Source: CAZYEI01 sp964646425 (GTDB taxonomy: Bacteria; Bacillota_I; Bacilli_A; RFN20; JAISJY01). Taken from it: DNA of 13,358 nt. The stretch covers positions 1-13,358 of the forward strand of contig CAZYEI010000036.1 in NCBI GenBank assembly GCA_964646425.1. Direction: 5' to 3'. A program made the translations under genes and the position numbers. Shown piece by piece: positions 1-7,683 of the stretch; the first letter of the stretch is position 1; the number at the start of each line of letters is the position of its first letter. Below the pieces are notes generated by a model. The model did not search any database, was not told where the DNA came from, and was given only the letters and a program-made list of their open reading frames with translations.

Positions 1-21
1 GATATGGGGTATTAGCCTTTT
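1..21 (+). terminator. Possible right arm of a terminator cut by the window edge
   Basis: The first bases are unusually GC-rich for this DNA (ATGGGGTATTAGCC) and run straight into TTTTT at 17-21. That is what the right arm and U-tract of a plus-strand intrinsic terminator look like, with the left arm lying outside the window. If so, a plus-strand gene converges on nifJ. The left arm is not visible, so this is an inference from composition and the T-run only. Confidence 0.25.
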
Positions 22-41
22 TATAAACTTGTCTACTTTTT

Positions 42-110
42 GTTGACTAGTTCAACTATAATATTCCCTTTTGTTTTTATCAAATATTTTCATTGTTTCT
101 TTTACAATGA
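42..110. other. Two short hairpins downstream of nifJ
   Basis: GTTGA/TCAAC (42-46 and 52-56, 5-nt spacer) and TCATTGT/ACAATGA (90-96 and 104-110, 7-nt loop) are perfect inverted repeats in the 137 bases after the nifJ stop. Neither is followed by a T-run in the minus direction, so neither is a standard intrinsic terminator for nifJ. The first could equally be a short operator-like dyad. No gene is seen in 1-137. Confidence 0.25.
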
Positions 111-137
111 TACTATTCAACAATAATTTTATTTAAA

Positions 138-3100
138 CTATTTAGAAGCCATTTCTTTTAAGCGTTCATATCTTCCCTTAGCATATTCTTCACATTTAGC
201 TAATAATTCTTCAGCATGTGCAGGATTTACCTTTGGAAGTTGAGCATAACGTGTTTCTCCTAATAAGAAATCTCTAAATTTAGTGAAGTCAGGTTCTTTA
301 CAATCAATTTGTAATGGATTTTTTCCTTCTTTTGCTAAACGAGGATCGAATCTATATGGAATAAAATATCCACATTCAACAGCCTTACGTTGTGTAGCTT
401 GGTGGTTACTTAGTCCACCTTTAATTCCGTGTTCAGCACATGGAGCATAACATATAATTAATGAAGGTCCATCATAACTTTCAGCCTCTAACATTGCTTT
501 AATTACTTGATTAGGATTTGCTCCCATTGCAACTTGAGCAACATAAGCATGCTTATATGACATAGCAATTGCTCCCAAGTCTTTTTTAGCTGTTGTTTTA
601 CCAGCAGCAGCAAATTTAGCGATTTGTCCTGTTTGCGATGATTTTGAAGCTTGACCACCAGTGTTTGAATAAACTTCTGTATCTAATACTAAAATATTAA
701 CATCTAATTCATTTGCGATAACGTGATCAACGCCACCATAGCCAATATCATAACTCCAGCCATCTCCACCAACAATCCATACTGATTTATTAATTAAGTC
801 ACGTTCGTGTTTTAATACTTCTTTAATACCTTCAGATTTTGAATTCTTAATAGCATCAACTAATTTATCTTTCATAGCACGAACATACTTACGGTCTCTT
901 TGATGAGCTAAGTAATCGTTTACTAATTCTTTAACGTTATCTTCGCAAGAATCAATATTCTTTTCCATTATAGAAGCGATTGTTGCTAGTTTATAATCTG
1001 TTGCAACTCTCATACCAAATCCATATTCTGCATTATCTTCGAATAATGAGTTTGCCCATGCTGGACCTTGACCATTTTCATCAATAGCAAATGGATTTGA
1101 AGGAGTAGAACCAGAATAGATTGAAGAACAACCAGTTGCATTAGCAATTAACATATTATTTCCAAATAATTGAGATGCTAAACGATAATATGGAGTTTCT
1201 CCACAGCCAGCACAAGCTCCTGAAACTTCAAAATATGGTTTTAATAATGAAGCACCTTTAACTGTAGTAGTTGGATAGTAAGAAGTCTTATATGTTACTT
1301 TATTGAATAAGTAATCAGCAGCTGGAATTTCATCTTTTTGTGTTTTTACATCAACCATTGATAATGCTTTCTTACCAGTTTTAGGATTTACTGGACATTC
1401 AACAACACATAATCCACAGCCAACACAATTGTCTGGAGATACTTGTACTTTAAACTTTAATTCTTTAACTGCTGGGCCACCCATTGGTGCAATAACATTA
1501 TTTTTAACAACCTCTGGAGCGTTAGCAACTTCTTCTTCAGTTAATAAGAATGAACGAATTGTAGAATGTGGACATACAATAGCACATTTTCCACATTGTA
1601 AACAACTATCTTTATCCCATGAAGGTACTTCAACAGCGATATTTCTCTTTTCTTTCAAAGATAAATTGTTTTTCATTGTACCTGTTAATAAACCACCTTT
1701 TGTAAATTCGCTAACTGGTAAATCATTTCCCTTTAATGCAGCAATTGAAGCAACATAATAATCAAAATATTCATCTTTTACTTCTTTTTTAACTGTATTA
1801 ATAGTTAAATTTGCCCATGCAGGATCAACATTAACTTCTACTAAACCATCTTGACCACGATCAATAGCTTTGTAGTTTAATTCAACTACTGCATCACCTT
1901 TTTTACCATATGCTTTCTTTGCAGCTTCTTTCATATAAGTTTTAGCATCTTTATATGGTAAAATTGATTCATTCAAAGCAAAGAATGCCGATTGTAAAAT
2001 TGTATTTGTATGTCTTCCCATGCCTAATTCTTCAGCAATATGAGTAGCATTAATAATATAGAATTTTGCATTCTTTTCAGCTAATTGTTTTTTAACTTTA
2101 TTAGGCATATAAGAAATAATTTCTTCAGCACCAAAAGTTGTATTTAATAAGAATGTTCCACCCTTCTTTAAGTTTCTAATCATATCAAACTTAAATAGAT
2201 AAGAATCTAATGAACATGAAATAAAATCTGCATTTTCAATATAATATGTTGAATGAATTGGTGATTTACCAAAACGTAAGTTAGAACGTGTTGTTCCTCC
2301 AGCTTTTTTAGAATCATACGCAAAATATGCTTGTGAATATAAATCAGTATGATTTCCTATAATTTTAATTGAACTCTTATTTGCAGAAACTGTTCCATCA
2401 GAACCTAGTCCATAGAACAAACATGAAGTATAATCACCTTCAATATGGAAATTAGGATCAACAGGTAATGATAAATGAGTTACATCATCATTAATACCAA
2501 TTGTAAATCCATTAAATGGATTTTCGCTATCCAAATGATCATAAACAGCCTTAATTTGATTTGGTTGAGTATCCTTACTTGATAAGCCATAACGACCACC
2601 AATTAATACATCAGCTTTGCGTCCAGCATTTGTTAAAGCTGCTAAAACATCTAAATACAAAGGTTCTCCAGTAGCACCCATTTCCTTTGTACGATCTAAA
2701 ACAGCAATCTTTTTAACAGTTTTTGGTAAAACATTTAGTAAATATTTTACTGAGAATGGACGATATAAATGTACTTTAATCAATCCAACTTTTTCGCCAT
2801 TCTTAACTAATTTATCTACAACTTCAGTAATTGTTTCAGTTACTGAACCCATAGCAATAATTACTTTTGTAGCATCTTCAGCTCCATAATATGTAAATGG
2901 CGCATATTTACGGCCTGTAATATTAGATGCTTTTTCTAAATAATCAGCAGCAACATCTGCGATTGCATCAAAATGTAAATTTTGTGCTTCTCTTGTTTGA
3001 AAATAGATATCATCATTTTCAGCACCACCACGAGTAACTGGATTTGTATGTGGATTCAATGCATTTGCTTTATAGTTTTCTAAAGCATCTCTATCTAGTA

Positions 3101-3689
3101 ATTCGCCCCATGTAGCATCATCAATTAATTCAACTTTTTGAATTTCGTGTGATGTTCTAAATCCATCAAAGAAATGCATTACTGGCGCACTTGTTTTAAT
3201 TGCAATTAAGTGAGCAACTGGTGCTAAATCAGCAGCTTCTTGTACTGAATGAGCACATAGCATTGTAATTCCTGTTTGGCGACAAGCATAAATATCTTGA
3301 TGATCTCCAAAAATAGACAATGATCTTGTTGCTAGCGAACGAGCAGAAACGTGTAATACTGTTGGTAATAATTCTCCCACCCATTTATAAATATTAGGAA
3401 TCATCAAAAGTAAACCTTGAGATGCTGTAAAAGTAGTAGCTAATGCTCCTGCTTGTGCCGCACCATGAACAGCGCCTGATGCTCCTGCTTCTGATTGTAA
3501 TTCTGTAACTTTTACAGGATTTCCAAATAAATTTAATTTACCCTTAGCACTCCAAGCATCAACATGTTCAGCCATTGGTGAAGAAGGAGTGATTGGATAG
3601 ATTGCTGCAACTTCTGTGAAAATATAAGCTCCGTTAGCACAAGCTTCATTTCCATCCATAGCAGCATATGTTCTTTTAATTTCGGACAT
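138..3689 (-). CDS. nifJ: Pyruvate:ferredoxin (flavodoxin) oxidoreductase
   Basis: Cytoplasmic enzyme that decarboxylates pyruvate with CoA to acetyl-CoA and CO2 and passes electrons to ferredoxin or flavodoxin. This is the main pyruvate-oxidising step of many anaerobes. The protein is 1183 residues, full length for the single-chain family. In order it has an N-terminal thiamine-diphosphate domain with YPITPSSP (31-38) and a SEAG motif, domain II, the gamma-type domain (about 420-600), an EKR linker, and a two-cluster ferredoxin domain with CxxCxxCxxxCP at 696-706 and 755-765. The C-terminal TPP domain follows, with GGDGWSYDIGYGG (about 974-986). The proximal cluster cysteines are present: CAGC 826/829, C854, and C1084 in PCAEHGI. 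An in-frame ATG at 3713 would overlap the predicted transcription start. The ATG at 3689 has GGGAGGT seven bases upstream and gives the family-typical MSEIKRTYAAMDGNEA start. It is transcribed alone from its own extended -10 promoter. Confidence 0.98.
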   Translation of the reverse strand: MSEIKRTYAAMDGNEACANGAYIFTEVAAIYPITPSSPMAEHVDAWSAKGKLNLFGNPVKVTELQSEAGASGAVHGAAQAGALATTFTASQGLLLMIPNIYKWVGELLPTVLHVSARSLATRSLSIFGDHQDIYACRQTGITMLCAHSVQEAADLAPVAHLIAIKTSAPVMHFFDGFRTSHEIQKVELIDDATWGELLDRDALENYKANALNPHTNPVTRGGAENDDIYFQTREAQNLHFDAIADVAADYLEKASNITGRKYAPFTYYGAEDATKVIIAMGSVTETITEVVDKLVKNGEKVGLIKVHLYRPFSVKYLLNVLPKTVKKIAVLDRTKEMGATGEPLYLDVLAALTNAGRKADVLIGGRYGLSSKDTQPNQIKAVYDHLDSENPFNGFTIGINDDVTHLSLPVDPNFHIEGDYTSCLFYGLGSDGTVSANKSSIKIIGNHTDLYSQAYFAYDSKKAGGTTRSNLRFGKSPIHSTYYIENADFISCSLDSYLFKFDMIRNLKKGGTFLLNTTFGAEEIISYMPNKVKKQLAEKNAKFYIINATHIAEELGMGRHTNTILQSAFFALNESILPYKDAKTYMKEAAKKAYGKKGDAVVELNYKAIDRGQDGLVEVNVDPAWANLTINTVKKEVKDEYFDYYVASIAALKGNDLPVSEFTKGGLLTGTMKNNLSLKEKRNIAVEVPSWDKDSCLQCGKCAIVCPHSTIRSFLLTEEEVANAPEVVKNNVIAPMGGPAVKELKFKVQVSPDNCVGCGLCVVECPVNPKTGKKALSMVDVKTQKDEIPAADYLFNKVTYKTSYYPTTTVKGASLLKPYFEVSGACAGCGETPYYRLASQLFGNNMLIANATGCSSIYSGSTPSNPFAIDENGQGPAWANSLFEDNAEYGFGMRVATDYKLATIASIMEKNIDSCEDNVKELVNDYLAHQRDRKYVRAMKDKLVDAIKNSKSEGIKEVLKHERDLINKSVWIVGGDGWSYDIGYGGVDHVIANELDVNILVLDTEVYSNTGGQASKSSQTGQIAKFAAAGKTTAKKDLGAIAMSYKHAYVAQVAMGANPNQVIKAMLEAESYDGPSLIICYAPCAEHGIKGGLSNHQATQRKAVECGYFIPYRFDPRLAKEGKNPLQIDCKEPDFTKFRDFLLGETRYAQLPKVNPAHAEELLAKCEEYAKGRYERLKEMASK

Positions 3690-3696
3690 ATATTGT

Positions 3697-3703
3697 ACCT
3701 CCC
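3697..3703 (-). promoter_or_regulatory. Ribosome binding site deciding the nifJ start
   Basis: Minus-strand GGGAGGT lies 7 bases before the ATG at 3689. It is one of the strongest Shine-Dalgarno matches in the window, and it rules out the ATG at 3713, which lies upstream of it. Confidence 0.85.
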
Positions 3704-3717
3704 ATTTAATCATTCTT

Positions 3718-3726
3718 ATTATAGCA
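3718..3726 (-). promoter_or_regulatory. Extended -10 promoter of nifJ
   Basis: Read on the minus strand the element is TGCTATAAT, a perfect sigma-A -10 hexamer (3718-3723) with the TGn extension. No good -35 hexamer is found 16-18 bases upstream, where the DNA is A/T runs, as is common for extended -10 promoters. The predicted start near 3711 gives a leader of about 22 nt that keeps the Shine-Dalgarno site. Confidence 0.75.
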
Positions 3727-3849
3727 CAAATACTAGTAAATAAAAGAAAAAAATTACTATAAATTTTTATTTTTTTAATCTTTCTTTGAAAATAAATATT
3801 TTTAATTACAAATAAGCTACATATAATAAACTATTAAAAATTTACCCGT

Positions 3850-3899
3850 AAAAAAATGTCTTGAAGATTATTAATACACAAACAATCATCCAAAACATT
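3850..3899 (-). terminator. Intrinsic terminator of the P-loop protein gene
   Basis: On the minus strand AATGTTTTG (3899-3891) pairs with CAAGACATT (3863-3855) through one G-U pair. An inner stem GATGATT/AATAATC (3890-3884 and 3872-3866, one mismatch) continues after a 2-nt bulge, with an 11-nt loop. The outer stem runs directly into seven T's (3856-3850). It starts 33 bases after the stop at 3932 and upstream of the nifJ promoter, so it separates the two genes. The rest of 3714-3931 is very AT-rich DNA with no supported gene. Confidence 0.65.
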
Positions 3900-3931
3900 C
3901 TATTAATTTCAACAAACAATAAATATATACA

Positions 3932-5629
3932 TTATTTTTTTAATAATGCTAAAAGTTCCCCACTAGCCTTGCATGGACCAAAATGTTCTTTCCCTTCAAT
4001 CCCTAAGCATGTATATATTTCACCAATAAAGATTTTATTTAAAAATAATTTTGAAAAATATATTTCTAGTAACGAATCAACTTTTTCTTTATTTTGATAA
4101 GGGCCAAAGGGATTAGCAAAATAAGTATCAACTATTCCTTTTTCATTTGTTGTTGATTTAGCCATTCTTCTTCCTAATTTAAAAACTTTAATAGCTTCAT
4201 CTTTATTATTAAATCTAGAGATCCCCTCTTTATCTTCATAGTTATTAGCATACAATAATACATCAACTTTAAAACCTTTAATAATATTTTGATATGTTGT
4301 AATCGGAATAGTAGCTCTTGCATTATTTTGATCAGGATTCATTAAGATTGCTCTATCAATAGAACGATAAGCATAGCCAGGTGCTAAATCATCTAAACGG
4401 ACAAAAGCTCCAGTCTCACTTCCATACCCATATATTTCATTATCGACTATTTTTAAACTTCCCATATCATCAAAAATCACTATAATATCCGAAATATCTT
4501 TATCGCCAAAAGAACGAAGTGCTTCAAGTGTCTCCGATTTTCCAGTTCCCGAGTCTCCCATAATAACTATATTTTTTCTTTCTCTATTTTTAAATAGAAT
4601 GGAAAACATAGCACCATGAATCGGCAATTCATTTTTCTTAATATTAGCTATATTATGCACCGTCAAAAGCATTTTTTTCATGTAGCCAAAGTAAGTAGCT
4701 TCTTCACTATAAGGAACATATCCAACCATATATTGATTAAGTTTATCAGCATAATATACAGGTTCATTTATCCTTTTATTACTACCTCCATAAATAAGAA
4801 TCAAGTCAATCTTACCATTTTCTCTATTTTGATCAATCTCAAATAAATTAGCAAGCGTTAATCCTAAATTCATATAATCTTTATGAAAAAAAACTCTTGC
4901 ACGATGATTTCCTACTTTCACAGGAAAACAAAACCAATCTTTTTTAGAAAAAACTAATTCTTTGATAGGATTAATCATTATTTCTCTAAAAAAACCTTTC
5001 CGTTTTGTATTCTTGGGATAAACAATAAATGGTGCATGCAAAATAACTGTATGAATTAGTTTAATACTATTTAAAGTTTCATACTCATTAGAAAAAATAT
5101 CATCACTATGCTGTAATATAAATGATGCATTGCTTCCTGCACTAACCTGACGATAAATTCTATTAGGTTCTCCCATGATTTTTTCACTAATCAATCTATA
5201 AGTAGTAAGTACTAAATTTGAAAAAGCATTTTCAGCATTCATAAAACTAATTTTTTGTAAACCCTTTTTATTATTCCCTCCAAGTATAAATGCATATCTT
5301 TCAAAATGTCTCCAGTAATTATATAATTCTTCTATTAAAGTTTGTAATAAATCTTTTTTTCGAAGTAAATCTTCAGCTATTTCTTCAAGCGGAAAAACGG
5401 TAATGAGTTTAAAAACATGAATTAAATGATTAACTATTTCATTATCGCTTCCTAATAAGCAGCCAAATTCCTGATATTCTTCCCACCATGAAGGATTTTT
5501 CTTTTTCGTTTGGTGAATAAATGATTTTAGTAATTTATTAAATGTTTCACTACTTAATAATTCTACTGGTGATGTACAATATTGAGTATTAAAATCAAGA
5601 AAAATACTCTTTTTACCAATTAATTCCAT
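3932..5629 (-). CDS. PEP carboxykinase/HPr kinase-superfamily P-loop protein, substrate unknown
   Basis: A 565-residue, probably soluble protein with no signal peptide or membrane helix. The C-terminal part carries a Walker A loop GDSGTGKSET (358-367), close to both HPr kinase (GxSGxGKSE) and PEP carboxykinase (SGTGKT). A double aspartate, IFDDMGSL, follows (D387, D388), as in the metal-binding kinase-2 site of PEP carboxykinase. GAFVRLDDL (407-415) can be aligned with the GCYAK region of that family, and ANPFGP (505-510) resembles its late FG-PF motif. About 340 residues precede the P-loop and are not recognised; they include YNYWRHFERYAFI near 103-115. It may be an unusual PEP carboxykinase or a protein/small-molecule kinase; the family call is firm, the reaction is not. 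The start at 5629 is chosen because AGGTGG lies 7 bases upstream. In-frame ATGs at 5647 and 5635 lie at the predicted transcription start and against the Shine-Dalgarno site. It is divergent from alr. Confidence 0.72.
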   Translation of the reverse strand: MELIGKKSIFLDFNTQYCTSPVELLSSETFNKLLKSFIHQTKKKNPSWWEEYQEFGCLLGSDNEIVNHLIHVFKLITVFPLEEIAEDLLRKKDLLQTLIEELYNYWRHFERYAFILGGNNKKGLQKISFMNAENAFSNLVLTTYRLISEKIMGEPNRIYRQVSAGSNASFILQHSDDIFSNEYETLNSIKLIHTVILHAPFIVYPKNTKRKGFFREIMINPIKELVFSKKDWFCFPVKVGNHRARVFFHKDYMNLGLTLANLFEIDQNRENGKIDLILIYGGSNKRINEPVYYADKLNQYMVGYVPYSEEATYFGYMKKMLLTVHNIANIKKNELPIHGAMFSILFKNRERKNIVIMGDSGTGKSETLEALRSFGDKDISDIIVIFDDMGSLKIVDNEIYGYGSETGAFVRLDDLAPGYAYRSIDRAILMNPDQNNARATIPITTYQNIIKGFKVDVLLYANNYEDKEGISRFNNKDEAIKVFKLGRRMAKSTTNEKGIVDTYFANPFGPYQNKEKVDSLLEIYFSKLFLNKIFIGEIYTCLGIEGKEHFGPCKASGELLALLKK

Positions 5630-5636
5630 ATACATT

Positions 5637-5644
5637 CCACCTTT
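5637..5644 (-). promoter_or_regulatory. Ribosome binding site deciding the P-loop gene start
   Basis: Minus-strand AAAGGTGG is followed by 7 bases and the ATG at 5629. The ATG at 5635 is only one base away and the ATG at 5647 is upstream of it, so neither is likely to be used. Confidence 0.7.
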
Positions 5645-5654
5645 CATTTAAAAT

Positions 5655-5663
5655 ATTTTATCA
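5655..5663 (-). promoter_or_regulatory. Extended -10 promoter of the P-loop protein gene
   Basis: Minus strand TGATAAAAT: a TGn extension plus TAAAAT (5655-5660), one mismatch from consensus. No clear -35 is seen. The predicted start near 5648 leaves an 18-19 nt leader containing the Shine-Dalgarno site. The plus-strand alr promoter must lie just beside it, so the two divergent promoters are almost back to back. Confidence 0.6.
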
Positions 5664-5683
5664 CTTATTTTATGAAAAACCAT

Positions 5684-5707
5684 TATAAATTATGAATTAA
5701 GTTCATA
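5684..5707 (+). promoter_or_regulatory. Weak alr -10 candidate and adjacent 17-bp dyad
   Basis: TATAAA at 5684-5689 is the best -10 candidate for alr, but no convincing -35 lies upstream. Beside it is a perfect dyad, TATGAA-ttaag-TTCATA (5691-5707), at the predicted alr start site. It could be an operator acting on the divergent pair. In such AT-rich DNA a 6+6 dyad can also arise by chance. Confidence 0.3.
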
Positions 5708-5726
5708 TATTTAAATGGTGAAAAAA

Positions 5727-6698
5727 ATGAAGCATCCAAAACTATTAATTAATTATTCAAAATTATTAGAAAATTATAATTATTATAGAACAGAAAATGA
5801 GACAATTATCTGTGTAGTAAAAAGCAATGCGTATGGTTGTTCACTAAATAAAATCGTCTCTTTTTTATTAAATAATGGAGTACAGCATTTTGCTGTTTTC
5901 ACTTTAAAAGAAGCAATACAAATAAGGAAATTATCTAATAGTTGTTTTATTCTTCTACTCAATAGCATTGAAAAAAAAGATTTAAAAAAATGTCAAGATC
6001 TAAATATTACTATTTCAATCAACTCAATATTAGATTATAATCTTGTTAAGAATACTCCGAATATATCTGTTCACATAAAAATAGATACCGGAATGCATCG
6101 TGTCGGAGTTACTAGCTATGAATTTAAAGAAATAATTGCAAATAAAAAAATAAAAATTACTGGCATTTTTTCTCATCTTGTAGGAGGCGCAGATAACATT
6201 TGTTATCTAAAAAGACAAATTAATCTATTTGATTATTTATTAAAAAATATCGATAAAACAAAATATTTAATTCATATTTGTAGTTCTTCTTCTGCCAAAA
6301 TAATCAAGTCAAAATACCAAAACGCAATTAGAATCGGTCTGGGCTTATATGGTTTTAACGAATTAAATAATCCTTGTCTAAAAATCGAATTACCAATCAC
6401 TTACAAAAAAGTAATTAAAGAAAATGAATACTGTTCATACAATTGTAGTTTTAAAGCTCCAAAAAAAGGCTATCTATATATCATTCCAACTGGATACCAT
6501 AATTGGTTACTTCCTAACACCAAGATTAAAGTTCAAGATTTTGTTAATGCAGGCAGTATTTGTATGAATTGGTTAATACTATATAGTACTAAAAACTATA
6601 CAAAAAAAGTCATAACTTTAAACGGCTATGACTTAATTAAAATATGCAAAGATAATAATTATTCAATTTATTGGTTATTGTCTTCGTTTAAATCTTGA
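5727..6698 (+). CDS. alr: Alanine racemase, compact form
   Basis: PLP enzyme interconverting L- and D-alanine, the source of D-alanine for peptidoglycan. The fold-III signature is clear: VVKSNAYG with the PLP lysine K32, IKIDTGMHRVG (K118, R125), SHLVGGAD (H150) and IRIGLGLYG (R202). The second catalytic base is Y238 in CSYNCSF, exactly 19 residues before Y257 of PTGYHNW, the same spacing as Tyr265 and Tyr284 of the Geobacillus enzyme. It is short: 323 residues against about 360-390. The usual C-terminal RVPR-Y tail is absent, and the normally conserved CMD is CMN (C279, M280, N281). The chosen ATG at 5727 has GGTGA 5 bases before it. The ATG at 5715 has no Shine-Dalgarno site and would add four residues (MVKK). 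The gene ends in TGA, and its 3' end overlaps the convergent gene by 31 bp. Activity is likely but unproven. Confidence 0.88.
   Translation: MKHPKLLINYSKLLENYNYYRTENETIICVVKSNAYGCSLNKIVSFLLNNGVQHFAVFTLKEAIQIRKLSNSCFILLLNSIEKKDLKKCQDLNITISINSILDYNLVKNTPNISVHIKIDTGMHRVGVTSYEFKEIIANKKIKITGIFSHLVGGADNICYLKRQINLFDYLLKNIDKTKYLIHICSSSSAKIIKSKYQNAIRIGLGLYGFNELNNPCLKIELPITYKKVIKENEYCSYNCSFKAPKKGYLYIIPTGYHNWLLPNTKIKVQDFVNAGSICMNWLILYSTKNYTKKVITLNGYDLIKICKDNNYSIYWLLSSFKS
6602..6634 (-). terminator. Intrinsic terminator of the 6668-7627 gene, inside alr
   Basis: On the minus strand AAGTCATAGC (6634-6625) pairs with GTTATGACTT (6616-6607): ten pairs including one G-U, loop of 8. The T-run continues from the arm to give seven T's in total (6608-6602). 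It lies 33 bases beyond the stop codon at 6668. On the plus strand the same bases encode part of alr (around KKVITLNGYDL), so the terminator is embedded in coding sequence. It has no T-run in the plus direction. Confidence 0.75.
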
Positions 6699-7627
6699 AC
6701 ATTTTCTTCATTTTTATCAAAAACATTCTCTAAAGCTTCATCTTCTTGGCTACCTTCAACATAATCCAAGAAAGAACTTCCCATCTCTCTAGCTTTTTCT
6801 GCTTCTAGTTCTTCTTCTTTTGTCACAGGTCCAAGTTCTTCTAATGTTGTTTTAGCTAAATCGGTAAATCTATGTAAATCATTACCATACTCTAGACATT
6901 TTTCACAGGCCTCTCTAACCAAGAATCTACTTCTATTCTTATAAATTTTTATAATACGATATTGATTCATCAACATTGTAAAAATATCTTTTTGTGTATA
7001 AATCATATCTCTTAATTCTTTACTAGGATTTCCTGTTTCTTCAGCTTCAATAATCGATTTATGATAATCTAAAATTCCTTGTAAAGTGTTTTTAGTTTGC
7101 ACATCACTAACTTCTTCTATTCGCAAAATCTCATCATTTAGAGCTTCCTTTGGATTTTTAGCTAATTCAAATTTTAATTCTAAATAAACATATAAATTAT
7201 GTCCATTACTTGGTCTTTCAATTTGTGCTAAAAGTTCTTGTGCTTCAATTGTCTTTCCTAAATACATTAATGTGTAAACTTTTTCTATTAAAAATTTTTC
7301 TTTCATTGCCAACGATAAGTCTTCTCTTGAAAGCAGGTCATTAACAGCAACTAACGCTTCATTTCCTTCGATATTTCTAATAAGCTCAATCATAGGTTTA
7401 TTAGTTTCCATTTTTTCTTTATTAACTAATGAATTTTTAAAAATCATATTTATAACAAAAATAACAATAGCCCAAATTACAATAGTAAGCGATCCTAATG
7501 ATGAAATAAATTGATCATAAATAACCAAAAGGGCAAATCCACCAAATAAAACTACCCACGATCCCCAAAACATGGCATTGTATCGTTTTCGATTAATCCA
7601 GCCATTAGGTAATTCCTTCTTTTTCAT
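6668..7627 (-). CDS. Membrane-anchored protein with helical repeat-like cytosolic domain, function unknown
   Basis: A 319-residue protein I do not recognise as a named family. After a basic start (MKKKELPNGWINRKR) it has two hydrophobic helices, about 18-37 and 42-63. A long charged, helix-forming region (about 75-280) follows, whose A-rich, L-rich helices with small-residue spacing resemble TPR-type repeats. It ends in a strongly acidic tail rich in Glu, Asp and Asn. By the positive-inside rule the large domain should be cytoplasmic. It could be a scaffold for membrane partners, but no motif shows a function. The start at 7627 has GAGGTG 7 bases upstream and a -10 box just above it. Its last 31 bases overlap the 3' end of alr on the other strand. 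Confidence 0.8.
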   Translation of the reverse strand: MKKKELPNGWINRKRYNAMFWGSWVVLFGGFALLVIYDQFISSLGSLTIVIWAIVIFVINMIFKNSLVNKEKMETNKPMIELIRNIEGNEALVAVNDLLSREDLSLAMKEKFLIEKVYTLMYLGKTIEAQELLAQIERPSNGHNLYVYLELKFELAKNPKEALNDEILRIEEVSDVQTKNTLQGILDYHKSIIEAEETGNPSKELRDMIYTQKDIFTMLMNQYRIIKIYKNRSRFLVREACEKCLEYGNDLHRFTDLAKTTLEELGPVTKEEELEAEKAREMGSSFLDYVEGSQEDEALENVFDKNEENVQDLNEDNNQ

Positions 7628-7650
7628 TATCCTTCACCTCATTATATATA

Positions 7651-7656
7651 ATTATA
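7651..7656 (-). promoter_or_regulatory. -10 box of the 6668-7627 gene
   Basis: Minus-strand TATAAT is consensus, and its predicted start near 7644 keeps the GAGGTG Shine-Dalgarno site at 7635-7640. A second TATAAT at 7641-7646 would start transcription inside that site, so it is less likely. The -35 region is only A/T runs. Confidence 0.45.
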
Positions 7657-7683
7657 CACAAATAAAAATTTTTTTCATTAAAT

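Noticed and set aside
42..62. Possible plus-strand promoter, TTGACT near TATAAT
   Set aside because: The spacing between the boxes is only about 8 bases, far below the 16-18 needed, and it would transcribe antisense to nifJ.
1429..1758. Plus-strand open frame opposite the ferredoxin domain of nifJ
   Set aside because: Shadow of the conserved nifJ coding sequence; no family resemblance or start signals.
3842..3898. Minus-strand 18-codon hydrophobic reading frame (begins MFWMIVCVL)
   Set aside because: It has no Shine-Dalgarno site, and its whole length lies on or next to the terminator hairpin and T-run of the P-loop gene.
3861..4097. Plus-strand open frame opposite the 3' end of the P-loop gene
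   Set aside because: It is antisense to a real gene and a terminator, has no ribosome binding site and encodes a low-complexity product.
6696..6698. Possible TGA-as-tryptophan code extending alr
   Set aside because: All other genes use TGG for tryptophan and end at TAA or TAG. Reading through would only add residues shared with the antisense gene.
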